Source: Mesorhizobium loti
GTDB lineage: Bacteria; Pseudomonadota; Alphaproteobacteria; Rhizobiales; Rhizobiaceae
Reading direction: 5' to 3'
Assembly (NCBI RefSeq): GCF_002858745.1
Contig: NZ_PJRO01000003.1
Span: forward strand, 372,001 to 436,000
Length of the DNA stretch: 64,000 bases
Position 1 is the first letter of the stretch. Each line of letters begins with the position of its first letter. Positions 26,975-36,565 of the stretch are shown one piece after another. A program made the translations under genes and the position numbers. Below the pieces are notes generated by a model. That model was not told the origin of the DNA and searched no databases. It saw nothing but the letters and a program-made list of their open reading frames with translations.

Positions 26975-27607
26975 GTGTTGTCGCGACCCTATGTCGAACT
27001 GCTGCGCCAGGCCCAACGCGCGTCGAGACGGCCGGACGAGGCGGAAGACCTGCTGCAGGCTGTGCTGCTTTCGGCGATCGAGGCTGGTCGTTGCGATCTT
27101 TCCTGTCCCGACAATCGGCGATGGCTACAGGGCGCCATCCGTAAGCGAGCCGCATTCGAAGCCCGCACCGCCATCCGGCGGCGCCAGCGCGAAACCCGCT
27201 GGCAGGCTGAACCGACGGCTTCCTCCACGCAGCAGGACATGCCCATTGCCTTTGTAGCGACGCTGCCCGCAGCGCTCCGAACCACCGCGCTGCTCGCATT
27301 GACTGGCCATACGCGCCAGGAAATCGGCTGGCTGCTGCGCCTTTCCGACCCCGCCCTGCGGCAACGCATCGCCGAAATCAAGCGGCGCTGGCGCGACATC
27401 GGCGGAGACCGTCTGGAGGTCATTCCCGGCCTCGACGGCACGCTGCATTTCGGCCGCATCCGCCGTGCCTTACTCGGACCGGCACGACGCGACGGCGTAC
27501 TTTTCGCCAGCCATGATCCCGACGGTCATCTTTTTTTGGTGAGCATCCCCTCACAAATCCGCATGGCGCGGCAACAGAGCCAACGCAAACCCTCGAACCA
27601 GGAGTAG
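26975..27607 (+). CDS. Sigma-70-like RNA polymerase factor (divergent)
   Basis: The 210-residue protein resembles an ECF-type sigma factor. A region-2-like stretch (RRPDEAEDLLQAVLLSAIEAG, then NRRWLQGAIRKRAAFEARTAI) is followed by a region-4-like helix-turn-helix (LRTTALLALTGHTRQEIGWL, then LSDPALRQRIAEIKRRW). A C-terminal extension of about 70 residues (HFGRIRRALLGPARRDG onward) lies beyond region 4. The start is GTG at 26975 with GGGAGAG upstream. No anti-sigma gene is adjacent. The next gene, six bases on, encodes a VOC protein. Confidence 0.75.
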   Translation: MLSRPYVELLRQAQRASRRPDEAEDLLQAVLLSAIEAGRCDLSCPDNRRWLQGAIRKRAAFEARTAIRRRQRETRWQAEPTASSTQQDMPIAFVATLPAALRTTALLALTGHTRQEIGWLLRLSDPALRQRIAEIKRRWRDIGGDRLEVIPGLDGTLHFGRIRRALLGPARRDGVLFASHDPDGHLFLVSIPSQIRMARQQSQRKPSNQE

Positions 27608-27613
27608 ACACCC

Positions 27614-28006
27614 GTGTTTCGCAACAGAAAGCTTGGCACCATCTGCTATTTCGTCGCTGACATCGGCCGCACCGAAACCTTCTATCGCGACGTTCTCGGC
27701 CTCGAAATCGAGAACATGGGCGATGCTGGCGATGGCCATGACTGGCTGATGGCCAAGACCGCCAACGGCATCGAACTGATTTTCTTCCAGCAGGAATCGC
27801 GGCCGGGCAATTCGCCCATCATTGTCTTCGAGATCGCGGAAGGTGGCATCGACGATGTCGTTGCAGGTTTGGCGGAAAAAGGCGCCACGATCGTCACGCC
27901 GGTTAGTCATGCCCCCGGGGGATGGTCGGCCGAGATCGCCGACCCGGACGGCCACCAGATCTCGATGTATCAGTCGGAAGAGCAGCCGCGTTCGCTGAAG
28001 ACATAA
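27614..28006 (+). CDS. VOC superfamily (glyoxalase/bleomycin resistance-like) protein
   Basis: The 130-residue protein has one paired beta-alpha-beta-beta-beta unit. It opens LGTICYFVADIGRTETFYRDVLGLE, continues ANGIELIFFQQES, and ends AEIADPDGHQISMYQ, which supplies the usual metal Glu/His positions. Reactions in this superfamily range from lyases to dioxygenases and drug binding, so no substrate is proposed. The GTG start follows GGAG that overlaps the end of the sigma-like gene, implying one transcript. Confidence 0.85.
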   Translation: MFRNRKLGTICYFVADIGRTETFYRDVLGLEIENMGDAGDGHDWLMAKTANGIELIFFQQESRPGNSPIIVFEIAEGGIDDVVAGLAEKGATIVTPVSHAPGGWSAEIADPDGHQISMYQSEEQPRSLKT

Positions 28007-28035
28007 CCACGACAGGCACGCGATAAACGCATTTA

Positions 28036-28066
28036 ACACGCCGAAACTTCAGAAGTTTCGGCGTGT
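28036..28066. terminator. Stem-loop between convergent VOC and dadA genes
   Basis: ACACGCCGAAACTT and its complement form a perfect 14-bp stem with a three-base loop in the 73-bp gap between two convergent stop codons. No long T-run is present, but position and stability fit a bidirectional transcript end. Confidence 0.6.
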
Positions 28067-28079
28067 CCCAAAAACAGGA

Positions 28080-29333
28080 TCAAGCGTAACGGGAGATGCC
28101 GAGTTCGCTGACGTCGATGTCCGGCTTCTTGCCCGATACGATGTCGGCCAGCACGCGCCCTGATCCGCAAGCCATCGTCCAGCCCAGTGTGCCGTGGCCA
28201 GTGGAGAGGAAAAAATTGTCGTAGCGCGTCTTGCCGATGATTGGCGGGCCGTCCGGCGTCATTGGCCTGAGCCCGCACCAGAAGCTGGCCTTCGAGACAT
28301 CGCCACCGCGTGGAAACAGATCGGTGACCGAGTGTTCGAGCGTCGCGCGTCGCGCAGGACGCAAAGCCAGATCATAGCCGGAAATCTCGGCCGTGCCGCC
28401 GACGCGGATACGGTCGCCCAAGCGCGTGATCGCCACCTTGTAGGTCTCGTCCATGACGGTCGATTCCGGCGCACCAGATGCTTCGGTGATCGGCACCGTG
28501 ATCGAATACCCCTTGATCGGATAGACCGGGATCGAAAGGCCAAGCGGCTTCAGCATGATCGGGGAATAGCTGCCGAGTGCGCAGATATAGGCATCCGCCA
28601 TCAGCAACCCCTCGCTGGTATCGACGCCGGCGATACGGCCGCCTTCGGTGGCGATGCCCTTGATCGTGGTGTTGAAGCGGAAGGTCACGCCACGCTTGAC
28701 CGCGTGTTCGGCCAATCGCTCGGTGAACATCTTGCAGTCGCCTGTTTCGTCGCCCGGCAGGCGAAGACCGCCAACGAACTTGCCTTTGACGTTGGCCAGC
28801 GCCGGCTCCGCGCCAATGCAGCCGGCCGGATCGAGCACCTCGTAAGGCACGCCGAACTGCTTCAGCACCTCGATGTCGCCAGCGGTTCCGTCGAGCTGCT
28901 TCTGGTTGCGGAAGAGTTGCAAGGTGCCCTTGGCGCGATCGTCATATTCGATGCCGATCTCGGCGCGCAGCGCCTTCAGGCAATCGCGGCTGTATTCGGC
29001 GATCGGCACCATGCGTGCCTTGTTCACGGCATAGCGCGCCTCGGTGCAGTTGCGCAGCATCTTCAGCACCCAGGACACCATGGCCGGGTCGACCTTGGGA
29101 CGGATCACCAGCGGCCCGAAATGCATCAACAGCCACTTGATCGCCTTGACCGGAACGCCGGGGCCAGCCCAGGGCGAGGAATAACCCGGCGAAACCTCGC
29201 CGGCATTGCCGAAACTGGTTTCAAGCGCCGGACCGCCCTGGCGGTCCACCACCGTCACCTCATGGCCGGCTTCCGCCAGATAGTAGGCGGCGGTCACCCC
29301 GATCACGCCGCTTCCAAGCACCAGAACTCTCAT
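28080..29333 (-). CDS. dadA: D-amino acid dehydrogenase small subunit DadA
   Basis: The 417-residue flavoprotein starts [20 protein letters not shown], an FAD-binding motif, followed by [22 protein letters not shown], the DadA hallmark. It ends with [13 protein letters not shown] and [17 protein letters not shown]. It oxidatively deaminates D-alanine and other D-amino acids, feeding electrons to the respiratory chain. The ATG at 29333 has AGGAG eight bases upstream. An alanine racemase gene lies 1.4 kb upstream in the same direction, making the catabolic pair, but two Rnk-like genes sit between. Confidence 0.94.
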   Translation of the reverse strand: MRVLVLGSGVIGVTAAYYLAEAGHEVTVVDRQGGPALETSFGNAGEVSPGYSSPWAGPGVPVKAIKWLLMHFGPLVIRPKVDPAMVSWVLKMLRNCTEARYAVNKARMVPIAEYSRDCLKALRAEIGIEYDDRAKGTLQLFRNQKQLDGTAGDIEVLKQFGVPYEVLDPAGCIGAEPALANVKGKFVGGLRLPGDETGDCKMFTERLAEHAVKRGVTFRFNTTIKGIATEGGRIAGVDTSEGLLMADAYICALGSYSPIMLKPLGLSIPVYPIKGYSITVPITEASGAPESTVMDETYKVAITRLGDRIRVGGTAEISGYDLALRPARRATLEHSVTDLFPRGGDVSKASFWCGLRPMTPDGPPIIGKTRYDNFFLSTGHGTLGWTMACGSGRVLADIVSGKKPDIDVSELGISRYA

Positions 29334-29533
29334 ACGCCCCGCTCCTAGAGCATGATCCCGAAAGTGCGGGGTCACGCGACAAAACAACCAGATGGAGCGG
29401 GATGCCTTGGCGGCATTCGGCTCCAGCGCATCGGCGCCCGAAATCAGAATGATCTTCGGCAGGCACGATACGCAACCTCAAAACCCGAAGCGTCCTTCGT
29501 CCAAGTGGGAGAAGAGGCGCTCCAACCGCCCGT

Positions 29534-30061
29534 TCACGCCGCTGTTGGGCCGCCCGGGTCGTCATCGGCCCCTGTCTGCCGGATTTTCTCCACCGCGCCA
29601 AGTGGTGGCACAATGCTATTGGCACTGTAGACCAGTCTGAGTGCCGGCCTTACCTGCCGGGCGATGCTTGCACGGCGCGCCGCCTCTGGCTGGAACAGCA
29701 CTTTGACCACCCGGATCGTTTCCGTCCCGCCACCTCGCTCGCAGAGGCCGGATTCGCCCTCTGCCATGCCAAGCAGCGAAAGCCCCCATGGCGTCGTTAC
29801 CGGCAGGCTGGCGCCGACAACGCCGCGCACCTCGTTTTGAATCACGGTCCGCGTCTCAGCCGGATTGGCGCCGATGCGAAATGTGACGCGGCTGTTGATG
29901 GTCACGACATCGGCATCGATGGAATCGATCAACACCACACTGGCGTTGGCGAGCTTCTTTTCCAGCAGGGGTGCGAGCGGATCGTCCAGCGCACGCCGGT
30001 GTTCCAGCATCGTTTCCAGGATCGCGAAATCCTTGGTGGTGAGGCGGCAGATCTTGTTCAT
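29534..30061 (-). CDS. GreA/GreB C-terminal-domain protein (Rnk-like)
   Basis: The 175-residue protein starts MNKICRLTTKDFAILETMLEHR, an Rnk-like N-terminal helix. It carries a domain with DSIDADVVTINSRVTFRIGA and a degraded GreA/B C-terminal motif (TTPWGLSLLGMAEGE in place of the usual TPLGxALLG). A C-terminal tail of about 50 residues is not part of the family core. Such proteins lack the Gre coiled coil and bind RNA polymerase without cleavage activity. Its ATG overlaps the upstream rnk stop (ATGA). Confidence 0.78.
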   Translation of the reverse strand: MNKICRLTTKDFAILETMLEHRRALDDPLAPLLEKKLANASVVLIDSIDADVVTINSRVTFRIGANPAETRTVIQNEVRGVVGASLPVTTPWGLSLLGMAEGESGLCERGGGTETIRVVKVLFQPEAARRASIARQVRPALRLVYSANSIVPPLGAVEKIRQTGADDDPGGPTAA

Positions 30062-30492
30062 GCCCGCGCCTCGCCTGCGGACCGGTCCGCACGCGGCGGC
30101 TCGACGGCAACAATGTCCAGCGCCATCTCGCGACCGTCACGCGTCGTCCAATGCACGCACTGGCCGACCTCGGCACCGATCAGGGCCGTACCCAGGGGAG
30201 TAAGCACGGAAATGCGTTGAGCCGCGATGTCTGCCTCGGCCGGATAGACCAGCGTCATTCGCTGTTCGGCTCCGTCGCCGTTGCGGGTGGTGACCGTGGA
30301 ACCCATACACACGACACTGTCCGGCAAGGCCCCGGAGGCGGCCACAGTCGCCCGGTCCATTTCGGAAAGCAGTTCTTCGGCGATGTCGGGCAATCGGTCG
30401 AGCGAGGCCCGCGCCAGGCCGGTCAAGCGGCCGTGGTCATTGGCAGTCACCAGGATGGTGTCGGGCGGACGAACCTTGATTGATCTTTGCAT
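30058..30492 (-). CDS. rnk: Regulator of nucleoside diphosphate kinase (Rnk), GreA/B-C domain
   Basis: The 144-residue protein has an Rnk N-terminal helix pair (DHGRLTGLARASLDRLPDIAEEL) and a GreA/GreB C-terminal domain ending RISVLTPLGTALIGAEVGQ. Rnk proteins bind RNA polymerase and compete with Gre factors. It is the first of two such genes, overlapping the second by four bases. An alr terminator lies upstream, so the pair probably has its own promoter in 30493-30615. Confidence 0.87.
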   Translation of the reverse strand: MQRSIKVRPPDTILVTANDHGRLTGLARASLDRLPDIAEELLSEMDRATVAASGALPDSVVCMGSTVTTRNGDGAEQRMTLVYPAEADIAAQRISVLTPLGTALIGAEVGQCVHWTTRDGREMALDIVAVEPPRADRSAGEARA

Positions 30493-30610
30493 GGTAAAAC
30501 CTTTCGTGTTGATGGCGCATCGGGGCGATGCGCGGCCGGCCGCGCATGGCGGCCTTTGGTCGAACCGACGCGCACCTCGCGCATAGGTTCGAAATTCACG
30601 TCTGTTTTTG

Positions 30611-30659
30611 AAAAAAGCCCCGGTACGGACGGACGCGCAAAGGCGTCCGCGCCGGGGCT
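30611..30659 (-). terminator. Rho-independent terminator of alr
   Basis: AGCCCCGG and CCGGGGCT enclose an inner GGACG/CGTCC hairpin. Read on the minus strand the structure is followed by TTTTTT. It lies 108 bp after the alr stop. Nothing else is seen in 30493-30767 except room for an rnk promoter. Confidence 0.8.
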
Positions 30660-30767
30660 ACGCTCCCGCGATCGGGCAGATCCTGAAACAGGTCCGTTTA
30701 TGGGCAAGCTTGCTCATGTGGCGAGCCTTGCCGACCCGTCACGGCTTGTCAAGCATGGCAAGACAGC

Positions 30768-31937
30768 TCAACCGCCCACGTAGCGCCGATGGAAGCGATG
30801 GCCGAGGCTGGTCAGCACCTCATAGCCGATCGTGCCCGCGACATCCGCCACCGTGTCGAGTGGGTGCGACGGGCCGATGAGTTCGACCAGATCGCCCTCC
30901 TTCAGGCGTCCTTCGGGCAAGGCGGAAATGTCGAGGATGATCGAATCCATCGATACGCGGCCAATGAACGGCAATTCGGCGCCTTCGAAGAAGGCGGCAG
31001 CCGAGGTGCGCCGATGCCAGCCGTCGGCATAACCCAGCGCGATCGTCGCCGTCCGAAGCGGACCTGTGGCGTGAAAAGTGTGACCGTAACCGACCCCCGC
31101 CCCGGCGTTGATCTGCCGGGTCTGGATCACCTTGGCTTCCAGCTTGACCACCGACTGCATTGGGTTCTTGTGACCCGGTGTCGGGTTGATGCCGTAAAGT
31201 GCTGCTCCCGGCCGGGCCAGGTCGTGGTGATAGGACTTGCCAAGGAAAATGCCGGAGGAATTGGCGAAAGAAAGCGGCGCCGGCGGCAGCATCTTGCGCA
31301 GCCGGTGGAACTCCAGCCGTTCAGCTTCGTTGGCACTGTGTTCCGGTTCATCAGCACAGGCGAGATGGCTCATCACCAGCCTGAGCTCGATGCCGTCGAA
31401 ACCGGACGGATCAGCGGCCAGCGCTTCCACCTCGGATGGTGCCATGCCGATGCGCGACATGCCGCTGTCAACCTGGATCGCCGCCGGCAGTTCCTTGGCC
31501 AATCGATGCCCGAGACCACGCCAGGCCGCAAGCTGCCCGGTACTGTTGATGACCGGCACAAGCGCTGCAGCTTCTCCTTGTGCTTCCGATCCAGGCAGAA
31601 ATCCGTGCAGAACGAAAATGGTCGGCGCAGCGCCCAGAGCATCGCGCAGCACGATACCTTCCCAAAGGTGAGCAACGAAGAAGGTGTCGCAGCCTTCCTT
31701 GCGCAGGGCATTCGCCACTTGCACGGCACCAAGCCCGTAACCGTCGGCTTTGACCACCCCGGCACAGGCGACACCATCAAGGCGAGCCTTCAGCCGACGG
31801 TAATTTTCACGAATGGCACCAAGGTCAATGGTGAGGATGGCGCCCGCCGCCGCTTCGTCGGGTTGGGCAAATGCGTGGAACGTCTTTTCGGTCAATTCGG
31901 GTGATCTAGCTCCAGAAATCCTGGCGGCAGGGACCAT
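30768..31937 (-). CDS. alr: Alanine racemase
   Basis: The protein is a fold-III PLP enzyme with the catalytic lysine in VVKADGYGLGA, the SGMSRIGM substrate loop, and the C-terminal VSMDSIILDIS block that follows an FIGR motif. It interconverts L- and D-alanine for peptidoglycan or, with DadA downstream, for catabolism. The ATG at 31937 avoids an extension into the upstream gene. It lies 40 bp after rppH and is followed by a strong terminator. Confidence 0.95.
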   Translation of the reverse strand: MVPAARISGARSPELTEKTFHAFAQPDEAAAGAILTIDLGAIRENYRRLKARLDGVACAGVVKADGYGLGAVQVANALRKEGCDTFFVAHLWEGIVLRDALGAAPTIFVLHGFLPGSEAQGEAAALVPVINSTGQLAAWRGLGHRLAKELPAAIQVDSGMSRIGMAPSEVEALAADPSGFDGIELRLVMSHLACADEPEHSANEAERLEFHRLRKMLPPAPLSFANSSGIFLGKSYHHDLARPGAALYGINPTPGHKNPMQSVVKLEAKVIQTRQINAGAGVGYGHTFHATGPLRTATIALGYADGWHRRTSAAAFFEGAELPFIGRVSMDSIILDISALPEGRLKEGDLVELIGPSHPLDTVADVAGTIGYEVLTSLGHRFHRRYVGG

Positions 31938-31977
31938 CTTCGACCCCACACGGCAATACGATTGGCTTCTGCATCGG

Positions 31978-32499
31978 TTATGCCACCAGATGCCGGAAGG
32001 CTGCAACGACCTCTTCGTAGACCTTGCGTTTGAATGGCACGATAAGGTTGGGCAGATCGCTCATCGGCTTCCACCGCCAGTCGTCGAATTCCGCCTCATG
32101 CCCGCCCGGCGGCGGATTGATCTTGATTTCGTTTTCGTCGCCCTGGAAGCGAAACGCGAACCATCTCTGTGTCTGGCCGCGATAACGCCCCTTGAAGGCG
32201 ATGCCAACCAGATCGCGCGGCAGGTCGTAATTGATCCAGTTCGGAGCCTCTGCCAGGAGATCGAGATTTTTCATCCCGGTCTCTTCGTAGATTTCCCGCC
32301 TGGCGGCGACAAGCGGCTCCTCATCCTTGTCGATGCCACCCTGCGGCATCTGCCACAGCTGCGTCGTGCCGGCGAATTCGCTATCCGGTTCGGCGATACG
32401 ATGACCGACCCAGACCAGGCCCCGGCTGTTCAGCACCATGACTCCGACGCAGGGGCGGTAAGGCAAGGTTTCGGGATCGACCAGCTTGTTCTTTGCCAT
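31978..32499 (-). CDS. rppH: RNA pyrophosphohydrolase RppH (Nudix)
   Basis: The 173-residue protein has the Nudix box [20 protein letters not shown] (with TG following) and the RppH-type start [21 protein letters not shown]. It removes pyrophosphate from RNA 5' ends and so starts mRNA decay. The ATG at 32499 has GGAAG upstream; a GTG two codons earlier overlaps the deacetylase stop. It follows the deacetylase gene, the usual order in Rhizobiales. Confidence 0.95.
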   Translation of the reverse strand: MAKNKLVDPETLPYRPCVGVMVLNSRGLVWVGHRIAEPDSEFAGTTQLWQMPQGGIDKDEEPLVAARREIYEETGMKNLDLLAEAPNWINYDLPRDLVGIAFKGRYRGQTQRWFAFRFQGDENEIKINPPPGGHEAEFDDWRWKPMSDLPNLIVPFKRKVYEEVVAAFRHLVA

Positions 32500-32501
32500 A
32501 C

Positions 32502-33674
32502 TCACTTCCGTTCCGGATCGGTCGCCACCGCCGAGATCGGCACGATCTCGACGCCGCGCTTCTTGGCTTCGTTCACCCAGGACACAACGGCATCGACGGT
32601 GACATTGAAAGCCGACCCCGTACCGACGGCATATCCCTTGGCGCGCGCTGTCGCTTCCAATTCATCGAGTTTCTTCAGGATAGCGCCACGCTCCTGCACG
32701 CCATCGATCGCGGTGTCTGCGACCGCCAGCGGCACGCCATCCTTCCTGGCAAGGTCGGGTGCGACACTGCGCGCCGACGACCCGTCGTCGAGATAACCGA
32801 TACCGCGCTTGCCGAGTTCCGCCATCACCGGCCCGAATGCCTGCGCGTCGGTGGAGAAACGCGCACCCATGTAATTCATCACCGCCGTGTAGTTCGTGGT
32901 ACGTGACAGCACCCAGCGCAAGTTCTTCAAGTTTTCTTCTTCACTGGCATCGACGGTCAATGTGCTGCGGCCTGGATTCACATTGGGATAATCGAACGGT
33001 TCCAATGGCAATTGCATGACGATCTCATGGCCGCGCCGGCGCGCCTCCTGCATCCAGCGGCCGATGCTGTTGCCTTGCGAGGCAAAGGCGAGCGTCACTT
33101 CACCCGGCAGTTTGGCGATCGCCGACTGCGTGCCGGTCTGCGACACGGCGAGCCCGCCGATGACGATGGCGACACGAGCGCCGCGAGCGCCGGACCAGGG
33201 ACGCGCATAGACATCGAAAGGCCGTCGTCCATCCGCCGACCGGATCGGCAAAGGGCCACCTTCGCCATCTTCGATCAAGGCCTTGTCGGGCAGATGCGCC
33301 ACGGAAAGGTTCTGGCCAACCGCGGAAGCGTCCTGGATGACGATGCCGGCTTGCCCGCCGGTGTCGGTCGGCTGAACACGGATGATCTGCGGCCCGTCGC
33401 TCTTCTTGCGCTGTGGAGCGGATTCCGGCGGTGCTGCCGGCGTCTGAGCCGCTGTTTCAACCGGCTTCGTTTCCTGCGGCACCGGAGTGGCGACAACCAC
33501 GGGCCTGCGAAATGGCTTTTCATCGAAGGCGATCAGCGCGGAAGCCCCGACAACCGTCAAAACGGCCAAAGCCACCACGATTTGGGCACGACCAAGCCGT
33601 CGTGCCGGAGGCGACGCCGGCGCCCGGACAGATTGTCCAAGCGGACGTTCGATCTCCTTGGTGAAATCAGCCAA
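32502..33674 (-). CDS. Divergent polysaccharide deacetylase family protein
   Basis: The protein opens with [13 protein letters not shown], a basic stretch and one membrane helix ([19 protein letters not shown]). A Pro/Ala-rich linker comes next, then the divergent polysaccharide deacetylase domain ([20 protein letters not shown], the [20 protein letters not shown] segment, and ending EIVPISAVA). The family sits in the envelope and is probably linked to cell-wall or septal functions; several active-site residues of true deacetylases differ. The start is unclear: no ATG is available, so TTG at 33674 is proposed. Longer frames run into an intergenic repeat. Confidence 0.8.
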   Translation of the reverse strand: MADFTKEIERPLGQSVRAPASPPARRLGRAQIVVALAVLTVVGASALIAFDEKPFRRPVVVATPVPQETKPVETAAQTPAAPPESAPQRKKSDGPQIIRVQPTDTGGQAGIVIQDASAVGQNLSVAHLPDKALIEDGEGGPLPIRSADGRRPFDVYARPWSGARGARVAIVIGGLAVSQTGTQSAIAKLPGEVTLAFASQGNSIGRWMQEARRRGHEIVMQLPLEPFDYPNVNPGRSTLTVDASEEENLKNLRWVLSRTTNYTAVMNYMGARFSTDAQAFGPVMAELGKRGIGYLDDGSSARSVAPDLARKDGVPLAVADTAIDGVQERGAILKKLDELEATARAKGYAVGTGSAFNVTVDAVVSWVNEAKKRGVEIVPISAVATDPERK

Positions 33675-33752
33675 GCCGCCAACCCCTGCCGCCTGCGCGG
33701 TGCGTTCGTGCGGTTCACCGTTTTCAAGGAAACGGCGACCCGCCCCATCTCT

Positions 33753-33809
33753 TAGTTCTGACGCAATTCCGGGCGGAAAACCGCGACACACTTTTCCTGG
33801 AATTGCTCT
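33753..33809 (-). repeat. Dispersed rhizobial intergenic repeat, copy 3 (partial)
   Basis: On the minus strand this reads GAGCAATTCCAGGAAAAGTG, then CGCGGTTTTCCG and CCGGAATTGCGT, the left half of the repeat at 11056-11159. The right half (TAGAGCGTTTCC) is missing. It lies between ctpA and the deacetylase gene. Confidence 0.7.
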
Positions 33810-33920
33810 CCGCAAGCCTCCGAATCAAACTGCCGGAACCTTGCGGCTCCGGCAGCATCGCATTGCTTGGTCCGAGCAGCCAGTGTCCTTTGGAAGGACT
33901 GCAGCCGGAATGCCCCAGCC

Positions 33921-35252
33921 TTACTGGTTCATCACTGCCTTGTCGGGGTTCGGCGGGAAAGCCGGATCGGTCTTTTCGCCGCGCAGCAGCTGTTCAGCGA
34001 AGATCAGCTGCAGGTCGTTCTTCGGATCCGGCGGCACATAGGCAGCCGAGCCGGAGCCCTGCGAACTTTCCTCGACACCCTTGATGTGGCCCTTGAGGTC
34101 CGATTCACCGCGGGTCAAGTCGCGTCCCTGCAACTCCGCCGGCACCGGCTGATCGACCTTGATATCGGGGGTGATGCCCTTGCCCTGGATCGATTTGCCG
34201 GATGGCGTGTAGTAGAGCGCCGTGGTCAAGCGGAGCGCGCCGTTCTCGCCGAGCGGGATGATGGTCTGCACCGAGCCCTTGCCGAAGGACTGCGTGCCCA
34301 CCACCGTTGCGCGCTTCATATCCTGCAGGGCACCGGCGACGATTTCCGAGGCACTGGCGGAGCCGCCGTTGACGAGCACGACCAGCGGCTTGCCGTCGAT
34401 CTCGTCGGTCGTCTTCGACTTGGCGTCGAAGCGGGTCACGTCCTTCGGATCGCGGCCACGCGTCGAAACAATCTCGCCGCGTTTCAGGAAGGCGTCGGAA
34501 ACCGACACAGCCTGGTCAAGCAAACCGCCCGGATTGAGCCGCAGGTCGAGCACATAGCCCTTCAGCTTGTCCTTCGGCACCTGCTTCTTGATCTCCGCAA
34601 TGGCGTTCTGCAGATCGTCATAGGTCTTTTCGGTGAAGGAGGTGATCTTCATGTAGCCGATGTCGTTCTCGACCCGGAACTTCACCGCCTTGACCTTGAT
34701 GATGTCGCGCACCACCGTCAATTCGATCGGCTTGTCGGCGCCCTGCCTCAGAATGGTCAGCTTGATCGGCGTGTTGACCGCGCCGCGCATCTTGTCGACA
34801 GCGTCATTGAGCGTCAGGCCGCGCACTTCGGCGCCGTCTATCTTGGCGATGTAGTCGCCAGCCATGACACCGGCCTTGGCCGCAGGCGTATCGTCGATCG
34901 GGGTAATGACCTTGACGAGGTCGTTCTCCATCGTGACTTCGATGCCGAGGCCGCCGAACTCGCCCTTGGTCTGGACGCGCATATCCTGCGCCTGCTCGGA
35001 ATTCATGTAGGACGAATGTGGGTCGAGTGACGACAACATGCCGTTGATGGCGTTTTCCACCAGCGACTTATCATCGGGCGGCGTCACATACTGCGCACGC
35101 ACGCGCTCGAAAATGTCGCCGAAGATTGCCAGCTGCTTGTAGGTGTCGGAGCCTGCCGCGTTCGCCGCCGAGCTTGGAACCCCATAGACCAGGCTCATGG
35201 CTGACGCGCCCATCAGCGCGCCGGCAACCAAGAGCGACAGTTTCCGCATCAT
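33921..35252 (-). CDS. ctpA: C-terminal processing peptidase CtpA (S41 family)
   Basis: The 443-residue protein has a signal anchor (MMRKLSLLVAGALMGASAMS) and a PDZ domain (GLGIEVTMENDLVKVITPID). The S41 protease core follows, with the catalytic serine in GGSASASEIVAG and the lysine in QSFGKGSVQ. It cleaves periplasmic and envelope proteins near their C-termini. The ATG at 35252 follows GGAAGGA and lies one base after the stop of the EnvC-like gene, so the two are coupled. Confidence 0.95.
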   Translation of the reverse strand: MMRKLSLLVAGALMGASAMSLVYGVPSSAANAAGSDTYKQLAIFGDIFERVRAQYVTPPDDKSLVENAINGMLSSLDPHSSYMNSEQAQDMRVQTKGEFGGLGIEVTMENDLVKVITPIDDTPAAKAGVMAGDYIAKIDGAEVRGLTLNDAVDKMRGAVNTPIKLTILRQGADKPIELTVVRDIIKVKAVKFRVENDIGYMKITSFTEKTYDDLQNAIAEIKKQVPKDKLKGYVLDLRLNPGGLLDQAVSVSDAFLKRGEIVSTRGRDPKDVTRFDAKSKTTDEIDGKPLVVLVNGGSASASEIVAGALQDMKRATVVGTQSFGKGSVQTIIPLGENGALRLTTALYYTPSGKSIQGKGITPDIKVDQPVPAELQGRDLTRGESDLKGHIKGVEESSQGSGSAAYVPPDPKNDLQLIFAEQLLRGEKTDPAFPPNPDKAVMNQ

Positions 35253-35253
35253 C

Positions 35254-36549
35254 TTACGTCCTTCCAGAAAATCGCTCCGCCCACCATGGGTTAGGATCGA
35301 CGGGTTTTCCATCCTTGCGGAACTCGATGTAGAGCTCCAGCGCGTTATTTCCATTCTGCGTTGCCGATGTGCTCGCTACGCGGGCCTCGCCCATGGTTCC
35401 GATCGGCTCGCCCGCGAGCACGGCTTGGCCTGCCGCTACGTTCAATTTGCTCATTCCCGCCAGCACGACATGATAGCCGTCGCCAGCGTTCAGGATCAAG
35501 AGTTGTCCATAGGAACGAAACGGTCCTGCATAGAGGATGCTCCCATCCGCCGGCGCCGTCACGATGGCGCCCGATTGTGTCGCAACCATGTCGCCCTGCA
35601 TGGTGCCGCCGGTGCCATCCTCGCCCCCGAAACGAAGCCGGACCTTGCCTGTCACCGGCAGCGACACCTGCCCTTGCATGGCCGAGAACGGCACCGTCGA
35701 GGCGAGACGATTCGCTTCCGGAACAGCGGTCGCGGCTGCCTTTGCATCCGCATCTGCCTGGTTGGCGGCCTCACGCCTGGCTTTTTCGTCTGCCTTGCGC
35801 GTCTTTTCCGCCTCGGCGTCGAGAGAGGCGATCAGGTCCTTCAGGCTGGAGGCTTTCGCCGCGAGATCACGCGCCTTCTTTTGCTCGTCGACCAGTGCGG
35901 TTTCGGCCTCGGTCTGCAATCTTCCCTTGGCCTGAAACAGCAGGTTGAGCCGCTGCTTCTCGGCCAGTTGGTCGGTGACCGCCGCGGCCAGCCGTGTCCG
36001 TTCCGCCTCGATCGAAGCCGTCACCCGCGACAATTCTTTCAGTTCGGTCACAACGATGTCGGCCCGGTGGCGCAGTTCCGGAACCACCGCGCCAAGAAGA
36101 ATAGCGCTGCGCACCGAAGACAACGCGTCTTCCGGCTTGACCAGGATGGCCGGAGGCGGATTGAGCCCCATGCGTTGCAACGCGCCCAGCACTTCCGCCA
36201 GCACATCGCGGCGGGCGGCGAGCGATTCGCGCAGCTTCTTTTCCTGGTCTTTCAGGCCACCGAGCTTGCCGCTGATATCCTCGATGTCCTGCCCAAGCTT
36301 CTGTTCGGTCTTGGCGGACTGGATAAGCGCCGCCGTGATCGATGCCGAATCTTTCTTCACTGTCGCGATATCGGCGGCAAGTTTGCTCAGGCGCTCGGCG
36401 GAAAGTGTGATTTCCTTGGAGACCCGCTCATATTCGGCGCGGCTTTCTTCCGGACCGGTTTTGGTGTCGAGCGTGTTCTCGGCGCGTGCTGAAAACGACA
36501 CGACAAGCGCGGCAGCAATCAAGCAGCCGCGCACCAGAGCGTTTCTCAT
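35254..36549 (-). CDS. EnvC-like murein hydrolase activator (coiled coil plus LytM/M23 domain)
   Basis: A signal peptide (MRNALVRGCLIAAALVVSFS) is followed by two long coiled coils (about residues 30-250). The C-terminal LytM domain carries GAIVTAPADGSILYAGPFRSYGQ and YHVVLAGMSKLNVAAGQAV. The zinc-site His pattern of active M23 peptidases is incomplete, as expected for EnvC-type activators of amidases at the division site. The ATG at 36549 starts the signal peptide but lacks a good ribosome site; upstream in-frame ATGs fall in repeat-like sequence. It is followed by ctpA. Confidence 0.88.
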   Translation of the reverse strand: MRNALVRGCLIAAALVVSFSARAENTLDTKTGPEESRAEYERVSKEITLSAERLSKLAADIATVKKDSASITAALIQSAKTEQKLGQDIEDISGKLGGLKDQEKKLRESLAARRDVLAEVLGALQRMGLNPPPAILVKPEDALSSVRSAILLGAVVPELRHRADIVVTELKELSRVTASIEAERTRLAAAVTDQLAEKQRLNLLFQAKGRLQTEAETALVDEQKKARDLAAKASSLKDLIASLDAEAEKTRKADEKARREAANQADADAKAAATAVPEANRLASTVPFSAMQGQVSLPVTGKVRLRFGGEDGTGGTMQGDMVATQSGAIVTAPADGSILYAGPFRSYGQLLILNAGDGYHVVLAGMSKLNVAAGQAVLAGEPIGTMGEARVASTSATQNGNNALELYIEFRKDGKPVDPNPWWAERFSGRT

Positions 36550-36565
36550 CGAAACACGGAAACGC

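Noticed and set aside
33675..33815. Longer N-terminus of the polysaccharide deacetylase
   Set aside because: The extension is translated from the intergenic repeat and begins with TTG without family support.
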